Assembly (NCBI GenBank): GCA_021810175.1
Contig: JAJZJJ010000290.1
Coordinates: forward strand, 1 to 5,149
Reading direction: 5' to 3'
DNA length: 5,149 nt
From: Acidobacteriota bacterium
GTDB lineage: Bacteria > Acidobacteriota > Terriglobia > Terriglobales > Acidobacteriaceae
In this document: positions 1 to 3,266 of the stretch, piece by piece
Position numbering within the stretch: the first letter of the stretch is position 1
How the letters are laid out: each line of letters begins with the position of its first letter
Program-made: the position numbers and the translations under genes
The notes under the pieces: model-generated
What the model was told of the DNA's origin: nothing
Database searches by the model: none
Seen by the model: only the letters and a program-made list of their open reading frames with translations

Positions 1-27
1 CGCCGCCCGGAAATGATTGCATCGCAT

Positions 28-135
28 TCACTTCCGCTCCACGGCTGCCAGCTGATCACAGACGGTCGTCAGCTGATCACCCACGGCCGCCTTGTAACTG
101 ACCTGAATCGAAATGGTTGCCGGTCGTGGCTTTGG
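28..135 (-). pseudogene. Protein-like minus-strand reading frame without a start; possible gene remnant
   Basis: After an in-frame TAA (136-138), this frame reads 35 residues ending in VSYKAAV, GDQLTTV, CDQLAAV, ERK and a TGA. The three heptads come from the 21-bp repeat. There is no ATG; the only standard start is GTG at 82-84, giving 18 residues. A strong ribosome-binding sequence, AAGGAGAT, lies on the minus strand at 149-156, but no start codon follows at a suitable distance. A minus-strand ATG at 25-27 directly abuts the TGA, with GGAG 9 nt before it, and could begin a gene running off the left edge. The frame could be a broken gene, a coupled leader peptide or chance. Confidence 0.2.
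41..103. repeat. 21-bp tandem repeat, two good copies plus a partial third
   Basis: Units begin at 41, 62 and 83, each starting ACGG followed by a pyrimidine-rich stretch. The first two share an identical 11-mer, CAGCTGATCAC, at 49-59 and 70-80, with the palindrome TGATCA inside. The third unit keeps only the left part (ACGGCCGC). The 21-bp period matches two helical turns, as for paired operator sites, and also seven codons, as for a heptad-like peptide repeat on the minus strand. Confidence 0.6.
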
Positions 136-175
136 TTACCCCTCCCGGATCTCCTTGTTTTTCAGTCAACTACCC

Positions 176-216
176 AAAAACAACCCCAGGGGGTAGGGAC
201 CTGGGCGCACTTTTTT
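176..216. terminator. Possible bidirectional terminator hairpin
   Basis: CCCAGG (185-190) and CCTGGG (200-205) form a 6-bp GC-rich stem with a 9-nt loop. A run of five A at 176-180 gives a U-tract for minus-strand transcripts, and six T at 211-216 give one for plus-strand transcripts, each a few bases from the stem. It could back up the terminator at 227-250 and stop readthrough from the left. The spacers between stem and T-run make it weaker than a canonical terminator. Confidence 0.45.
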
Positions 217-226
217 GATCCCATGG

Positions 227-250
227 AAAAAGCCAGCCCGCAGGCTGGCT
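227..250 (-). terminator. Intrinsic terminator of the 192-aa gene
   Basis: A perfect 8-bp stem (AGCCAGCC at 231-238 against GGCTGGCT at 243-250) with a 4-nt loop. In the minus-strand transcript it is followed by a run of five U (A-tract 227-231 on the plus strand, its last base belonging to the stem). It lies 22 bp past the stop of the gene ending at 273. Confidence 0.85.
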
Positions 251-272
251 CCTCCCGGCTGTCGCAACTCCA

Positions 273-851
273 CTACGGCGCCACCGAAACCCCTGACGCC
301 TGGAAGTACACGCCAACTTTTTCGAGGCGTCCGATTTCTCCGGCGTCCAGCGGCCACAGCTTTTTTACCTGCGCCTTCGGCGGCGCCTTCACCACCGTGC
401 CCGTCGCGTCGATCCTCTCGCCCGCCCGGATCCCCGCGAAGCCGTTTTGTCCTTTGGGGAAGATCAGCAGCATCGGGCTGCCGCCGCTCGCGCCGATCCA
501 CGCTCCACTGGCGCCGACCAGGGTAAGGACCGGTGCGCTATGGATGTTGAAGGTCTGCCCAATGTAGGCCGCCTTGTTCGCCGCGTCCCCGGTCCCGGTC
601 GTCCCCAGCGTCGCGTTCATCGCTTGCGCCGAGCCTGCGCTCGAGGCGCTCCCGGTGCCCCACCACCAGCCGCCGTAGCCGCCCCAGCCCCAGCCGCAGA
701 ACCAGAATGCCGCGATGATCAGCGGAATCCAGATCCACCACCAGCCAAACGGGCGTCCCGTTCCCACTTCGCGCTCCACCTGCCGCTGCGTATGGAGCAC
801 AGGCCCTCGCCGCGGTTGTTCAGGTTCTTCCTTTCTCTGTGCGTAAGCCAT
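273..851 (-). CDS. Trp/Gly-rich single-pass membrane protein with C-terminal beta-rich (possibly OB-like) domain, 192 aa
   Basis: I do not recognise a named family. The protein has a charged N-terminal tail (residues 1-35, many Arg/Glu/Gln), one hydrophobic segment at about 37-52 starting GWWWIWIPLIIAAF, then the block WFCGWGWGGYGGWWWG (50-65), a Gly/Ser/Ala linker (66-90) and a domain of about 100 residues (91-192) with alternating hydrophobic stretches, such as PVLTLVGASGAWIGASGG and ERIDATGTVV. That pattern resembles small beta-barrel or OB-type domains, but this is inference. The basic N-terminus suggests N-inside topology with the domain in the periplasm. The start at 851 is preferred because GAGG (859-862) lies 7 nt upstream; an in-frame ATG at 872 has no ribosome-binding site. 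The gene lies 66 bp downstream of the related 105-aa gene, probably in one operon, and is followed by an intrinsic terminator. Cys52 does not sit in a lipobox. Confidence 0.8.
   Translation of the reverse strand: MAYAQRKEEPEQPRRGPVLHTQRQVEREVGTGRPFGWWWIWIPLIIAAFWFCGWGWGGYGGWWWGTGSASSAGSAQAMNATLGTTGTGDAANKAAYIGQTFNIHSAPVLTLVGASGAWIGASGGSPMLLIFPKGQNGFAGIRAGERIDATGTVVKAPPKAQVKKLWPLDAGEIGRLEKVGVYFQASGVSVAP
657..704. repeat. 48-bp direct repeat, copy A
   Basis: Identical to 1008-1055, offset 351 bp (117 codons, same frame). It encodes the 16 residues WFCGWGWGGYGGWWWG of the 192-aa protein; every Gly codon is GGC except where the repeat end cuts it. Confidence 0.9.
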
Positions 852-858
852 CTCGATA

Positions 859-862
859 CCTC
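859..862 (-). promoter_or_regulatory. Ribosome binding site of the 192-aa gene
   Basis: GAGG on the minus strand, 7 nt before the ATG at 851. It decides between this start and the upstream ATG at 872. Confidence 0.6.
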
Positions 863-912
863 GACAAATCATGGTTTAGGTTGGGTTCGCTGGGGCTCGA
901 ATTCCCGGAGAT

Positions 913-928
913 CGGCCTCACGAGGCCG
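913..928. other. Stem-loop over the stop codon of the 105-aa gene
   Basis: CGGCCTC (913-919) and GAGGCCG (922-928) are perfectly complementary around a 2-nt centre, so in RNA a 6-bp stem with a 4-nt loop. The TGA (918-920) lies inside. No U-tract follows on the minus strand, so it is not a standard terminator. It could protect transcript ends or affect coupling to the next gene 66 bp on. Confidence 0.45.
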
Positions 929-1235
929 GCCCTGTCTTCCCGGTGGGTCCAGCCGACGTCGGCGTTCGGCCAGTGGCCGCGGGCCCGCTTACGACCCCGT
1001 GAGAGTGGCCCCACCACCAGCCGCCGTAGCCGCCCCAGCCCCAGCCGCAGAACCACAGAATGGCCGCGATAAACAGCACAATCCAGATCCAGAATCCTTT
1101 CCCCTGCCGCTGGCCCAGTCCCGATCTGCGGTCCTGCCGCCGCTCGAACTCCCGCCGAGGCCCCGGGCGAAGGGACTCTCCAGCCCGCGGGTTCGGCTCT
1201 GGATCCAGGGGTTCCTGTCTCTGTGGCAGTGACAT
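918..1235 (-). CDS. Short Trp/Gly-rich single-pass membrane protein, 105 aa
   Basis: Hypothetical protein. Residues 1-46 are hydrophilic and rich in Arg, Pro and Gln. Residues 48-62 form one membrane segment (FWIWIVLFIAAIL), followed by WFCGWGWGGYGGWWWG (61-76), identical to the block in the 192-aa protein downstream. The tail (77-105) is short and rich in Gly, Pro, Thr and Ser, without the beta-rich domain of its relative. The start is well supported: GGAGGTG (1243-1249) lies 7 nt before the ATG. The 66 bp between its stop and the next start contain no recognisable remnant of a lost C-terminal domain, so it appears to be a genuinely short relative rather than a frameshifted copy. The two genes look like an old tandem duplication in which only the membrane block stayed conserved. 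Function unknown; an envelope role is inferred from topology only. Confidence 0.75.
   Translation of the reverse strand: MSLPQRQEPLDPEPNPRAGESLRPGPRREFERRQDRRSGLGQRQGKGFWIWIVLFIAAILWFCGWGWGGYGGWWWGHSHGVVSGPAATGRTPTSAGPTGKTGPAS
1008..1055. repeat. 48-bp direct repeat, copy B
   Basis: Second perfect copy, encoding the same 16 residues in the 105-aa protein. Flanking DNA on both sides diverges quickly from copy A, with one codon inserted immediately on the upstream side. Confidence 0.9.
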
Positions 1236-1242
1236 CGATGCG

Positions 1243-1249
1243 CACCTCC
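1243..1249 (-). promoter_or_regulatory. Ribosome binding site of the 105-aa gene
   Basis: GGAGGTG on the minus strand with a 7-nt spacer to the ATG at 1235. This is the strongest Shine-Dalgarno sequence next to a start in the window. Confidence 0.75.
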
Positions 1250-1360
1250 GGACGAAGATGCCGAGCCTGCCGAACGAGTCCTGCCCTGCCTGGGCATCCT
1301 CTCGATCCGGCCCGGTTGTGGAGGAGCCTGGAAAGGCTTTCGATTCCCTCTCAGCGGGCC

Positions 1361-1381
1361 GGACGCCAGAGATCGGCGTCC
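1361..1381. other. Stem-loop in the leader region of the 105-aa gene
   Basis: GGACGCC (1361-1367) and GGCGTCC (1375-1381) form a perfect 7-bp stem with a 7-nt loop. It lies between the barrel gene and the 105-aa gene, without a following T-tract on either strand. Confidence 0.45.
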
Positions 1382-1401
1382 AGCCTCTGCTTCACTCCTG
1401 C

Positions 1402-1413
1402 CCTACAGGTAGG
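1402..1413. promoter_or_regulatory. 12-bp dyad CCTAC-AG-GTAGG
   Basis: Perfect 5+2+5 inverted repeat, about 170 bp upstream of the 105-aa start. It may be a protein-binding site; the short spacer makes an RNA hairpin unlikely. No promoter hexamers are convincing beside it. Confidence 0.25.
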
Positions 1414-1424
1414 ATGGAAGGGCC

Positions 1425-1452
1425 GCGGACCGTGATGCCTTTCACGGCCCGC
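1425..1452 (-). other. 11-bp stem-loop downstream of the barrel gene
   Basis: Arms 1425-1435 and 1442-1452 pair around a 6-nt loop. On the plus strand there is one A/C mismatch, but in minus-strand RNA that position becomes a G-U pair, so the stem is continuous over 11 bp. This favours a role in the minus-strand transcript, 57 nt past the barrel stop. No U-tract follows, so it may be a transcript-end stabiliser, a weak terminator or a leader element of the next gene. Confidence 0.5.
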
Positions 1453-1489
1453 ATCCGGTCCCGAAATTGACGATTTCCGCTGCCCGGGG

Positions 1490-1523
1490 CCTTATTTCTT
1501 CCAGTGCCTTATTTCTTCCAGTG
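1490..1523. repeat. Perfect 17-bp tandem duplication across the barrel gene stop
   Basis: CCTTATTTCTTCCAGTG occurs at 1490-1506 and again, immediately adjacent, at 1507-1523. On the minus strand each copy reads His-Trp-Lys-Lys-stop. The copy at 1507-1523 supplies the real C-terminus and TAA; the other lies just after it, shifted by 17 nt and hence in another frame. Confidence 0.95.
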
Positions 1524-3005
1524 ATAGATCAGCTGGACGTATCCGAACTGTATATTGCTGCCCGTCGGATAGATGGCCTTCACCACGCTCTTCCCCCAGC
1601 CATAGCCGTAATACAGGCCCAGGTTGAAGTGCGCACTCGCCGTCACGTTGGCGCTCACATCGGCCACAGTTGCCAGCGACTGGTGCCCGTTCGACGGCCG
1701 TCCGGCAAAACCGAAGACCTTGTTGTCGTAAGCGCCGCCGCCGATGTACCACAGGTCATTCGCCTGCGTCAGCTTCAGCCCATGCAGATCGCTCCGCAGC
1801 GCCAGCCGCTTCGTCGGCTGATCGATCACCTGAACGAATTCGTCGGTATTGTTCATCAGGTTGTAGAACGGCAGTCTTGCGTAGACGCGCGGCGTCGGCA
1901 GCACCTGGAAGAACGTGTGGTTTGTTCCGTCCGACGGATTGTTGTCGCCCGACCCGCGCCACCAGCCCACCCGCATCCATGGCTTGCTGGGCACGCTCGT
2001 CAGCCGGTATCCGCCTTCGATCGCCGCCCCGCCTCCACTGTCGTTCAGCTCGCCCCACTGCCCGTTCTGGTACGCTCCCCAGAACATGAAGTCGAAGCTC
2101 CCAGGCCCCGCCGGCTGCACCGCGATCAGGTCGCCGCCGTAGCTGCCGATCAGAACCTTCCCGTGATCCATCTTCCGGATCGCCAGCGGACGGTTGTCCG
2201 TCTTCGTCAGGCTGGTCCGCCCGTCCTGGTAGCCGATGGCAAACGCCCGCGCCAACACCCGCCCGTGGGCCGCGCTGCGCGTCACCGACAGCAGCTGGAC
2301 GTTCACATCCAGCTCCGGATTGCCGTTCATGTTGAACACGCCCTGGTCCGACCGAGCCGCAAAGGCCGTCACATTCCACGGGCCGAAATTCAGATTGGCA
2401 TCCCCGCCGTCAAAGCTGCGCTGCGCATTGGTGAACCCGAAATTGCCCACCAGCCGCTGCTGCACCCGGTTGTTCTGCACCCACAGCACCATCGGATTCG
2501 TGGGATGCGTCGGCGTGCCGCCGAAAAACTCAAACCGGCCCACCCGGATCGTCCTGCCCTTGCCGAAGTGGTAGCGAAGGAAGCCCTGCTTCAGAAACGC
2601 CGCGGCCGGATAGCTGTTGTTGTCGCTGGAGGCATAATACGAACCGCCCAGGCCGAGCTGCCCCTGTGCCGTACTGGCTGCCACGGCGTTGTTGGGGAGG
2701 GCAAGAATCGCCGGCTGCGCCAGCTCCAGTTCCCACTCCCATCGGTGGATGCGCTGCCCAACTCCCACGCGGAGCAGGCTTTGCAGATACGAATAGCTGC
2801 TGGTGTACGGCGGCGCCGCAAACCATTGCCAGTTGTCGACTCGGGCCCGTTCCCACACCGTGTACCGGAGCGGATGGGCCGGCGCCGGCGCCGTCGGCGG
2901 CGCTGGTTCCGGGTTGGAAAGGTGAGGCTGGGCGTGCAGCACGCCGAAGGACAACAAACCGAACAGAATCCCTGCGGAGGCTTTGAACATAGGTCTGCCA
3001 AGCAT
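1509..3005 (-). CDS. Outer-membrane beta-barrel protein, alginate-export (AlgE-like) family, 498 aa
   Basis: Predicted outer-membrane porin or exporter. Residues 1-25 form a Sec signal peptide (basic start MLGRPMFK, hydrophobic core AGILFGLLSFGVL, likely cleavage after HA at 25), followed by a Pro/Ala linker (33-45). The rest has alternating aromatic/hydrophobic and polar residues with Gly/Asn/Asp turns, typical of beta-strands in a barrel. The most diagnostic stretch is 350-385, including RGSGDNNPSDG and LPTPRVYARLPFYNLMN, which I recall from alginate-export (PF13372) proteins. Length is normal for that family. In Pseudomonas, AlgE exports alginate; no alginate synthesis gene is visible here, so the substrate is unknown. 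The protein ends YVQLIYHWKK, with the aromatic residues set back from the terminus. ATG 3005 was chosen because it gives a basic signal-peptide start; ATG 2990 (493 aa) is equally possible, and neither has a good ribosome-binding site. A TTG at 3143 would add an unlikely Arg-rich leader. Confidence 0.9.
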   Translation of the reverse strand: MLGRPMFKASAGILFGLLSFGVLHAQPHLSNPEPAPPTAPAPAHPLRYTVWERARVDNWQWFAAPPYTSSYSYLQSLLRVGVGQRIHRWEWELELAQPAILALPNNAVAASTAQGQLGLGGSYYASSDNNSYPAAAFLKQGFLRYHFGKGRTIRVGRFEFFGGTPTHPTNPMVLWVQNNRVQQRLVGNFGFTNAQRSFDGGDANLNFGPWNVTAFAARSDQGVFNMNGNPELDVNVQLLSVTRSAAHGRVLARAFAIGYQDGRTSLTKTDNRPLAIRKMDHGKVLIGSYGGDLIAVQPAGPGSFDFMFWGAYQNGQWGELNDSGGGAAIEGGYRLTSVPSKPWMRVGWWRGSGDNNPSDGTNHTFFQVLPTPRVYARLPFYNLMNNTDEFVQVIDQPTKRLALRSDLHGLKLTQANDLWYIGGGAYDNKVFGFAGRPSNGHQSLATVADVSANVTASAHFNLGLYYGYGWGKSVVKAIYPTGSNIQFGYVQLIYHWKK

Positions 3006-3010
3006 CGCCG

Positions 3011-3020
3011 GTAACGTTAC
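3011..3020. promoter_or_regulatory. 10-bp palindrome GTAACGTTAC
   Basis: Perfect palindrome immediately upstream of the barrel start (ends 6 bp before ATG 3005). The position would suit a repressor site or part of the barrel leader. No regulator family is recognised. Confidence 0.3.
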
Positions 3021-3029
3021 TAGACGCAA

Positions 3030-3043
3030 CCAACTAAAGTTGG
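3030..3043. promoter_or_regulatory. 14-bp dyad CCAACT-AA-AGTTGG
   Basis: Perfect 6+2+6 inverted repeat in the divergent intergenic region, 25 bp before the barrel start; a half-site-like CCAACTT recurs at 3104-3110. Candidate operator. I could not fix a -35/-10 pair for the barrel gene around it. Confidence 0.35.
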
Positions 3044-3084
3044 ATTTCCATCTGCAACCGCTGCCCGCCGTCCTGCCGCGCTGC

Positions 3085-3102
3085 CTCCACCGAAAGGTGG
3101 AG
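3085..3102. other. GAAA-capped hairpin in the divergent intergenic region
   Basis: CTCCACC (3085-3091) and GGTGGAG (3096-3102) form a perfect 7-bp stem closed by GAAA (3092-3095), a GNRA-type tetraloop if transcribed on the plus strand. No T-run follows in either direction. In minus-strand RNA the loop would be UUUC, so a plus-strand RNA is the more natural reading. Confidence 0.45.
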
Positions 3103-3200
3103 ACCAACTTCCCACCCTGCGGCGACGACAGTCGAATCCTCAATTCGTTACAGTGTCCAACATTCCCCGGTCAGACGCGCGAAGCGCCTGCCTGAGTCCA

Positions 3201-3206
3201 TACAAT
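3201..3206 (+). promoter_or_regulatory. Possible -10 element of the lipoprotein gene
   Basis: TACAAT differs from the consensus TATAAT at one position and lies about 60 bp before the GTG start, in a locally AT-richer stretch (3199-3216). No good -35 hexamer is seen 16-18 bp upstream, so the call is tentative. Confidence 0.25.
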
Positions 3207-3257
3207 AGAACAATATCCCCAGTCGAGTGGCAGGACAATTTGTCGAGGAAGCACTCC

Positions 3258-3261
3258 GAGG
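3258..3261 (+). promoter_or_regulatory. Ribosome binding site of the lipoprotein gene
   Basis: GAGG with a 5-nt spacer to the GTG at 3267. It selects this start over GTG 3288, which has no such site. Confidence 0.5.
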
Positions 3262-3266
3262 TTGAA

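Noticed and set aside
696..704. Cys52 of the 192-aa protein as a lipidation site
   Set aside because: The preceding residues are Phe-Trp-Phe, which do not fit a lipobox, and the Cys lies after the membrane segment following a 36-residue hydrophilic tail.
891..907. Sequence TGGGGCTCGAATTCCCG resembling a tRNA T-arm
   Set aside because: The stem needs two wobble or weak pairs, the loop lacks the conserved first T, and no anticodon arm, acceptor stem or CCA is found at the right spacing.
447..1232. Plus-strand frame of 261 codons across both small membrane genes
   Set aside because: Low-complexity Pro/Ala/Arg product from the complement of Trp/Gly codons; the minus-strand genes have ribosome-binding sites and membrane segments.
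1467..1496. TTGACG and CTTATT as a plus-strand promoter at the end of the barrel gene
   Set aside because: The -10 is poor and the transcript would be purely antisense; no other support.
2881..2904. GGCGCC-rich microrepeat
   Set aside because: It encodes the Pro/Ala linker after the barrel signal peptide; ordinary low complexity.
1467..3014. Open plus-strand frame of 515 codons opposite the barrel gene
   Set aside because: Its product is rich in Arg, His, Gln and Pro with no domain pattern, and it mirrors the barrel gene almost end to end. This is expected on the antisense strand of a GC-rich gene.
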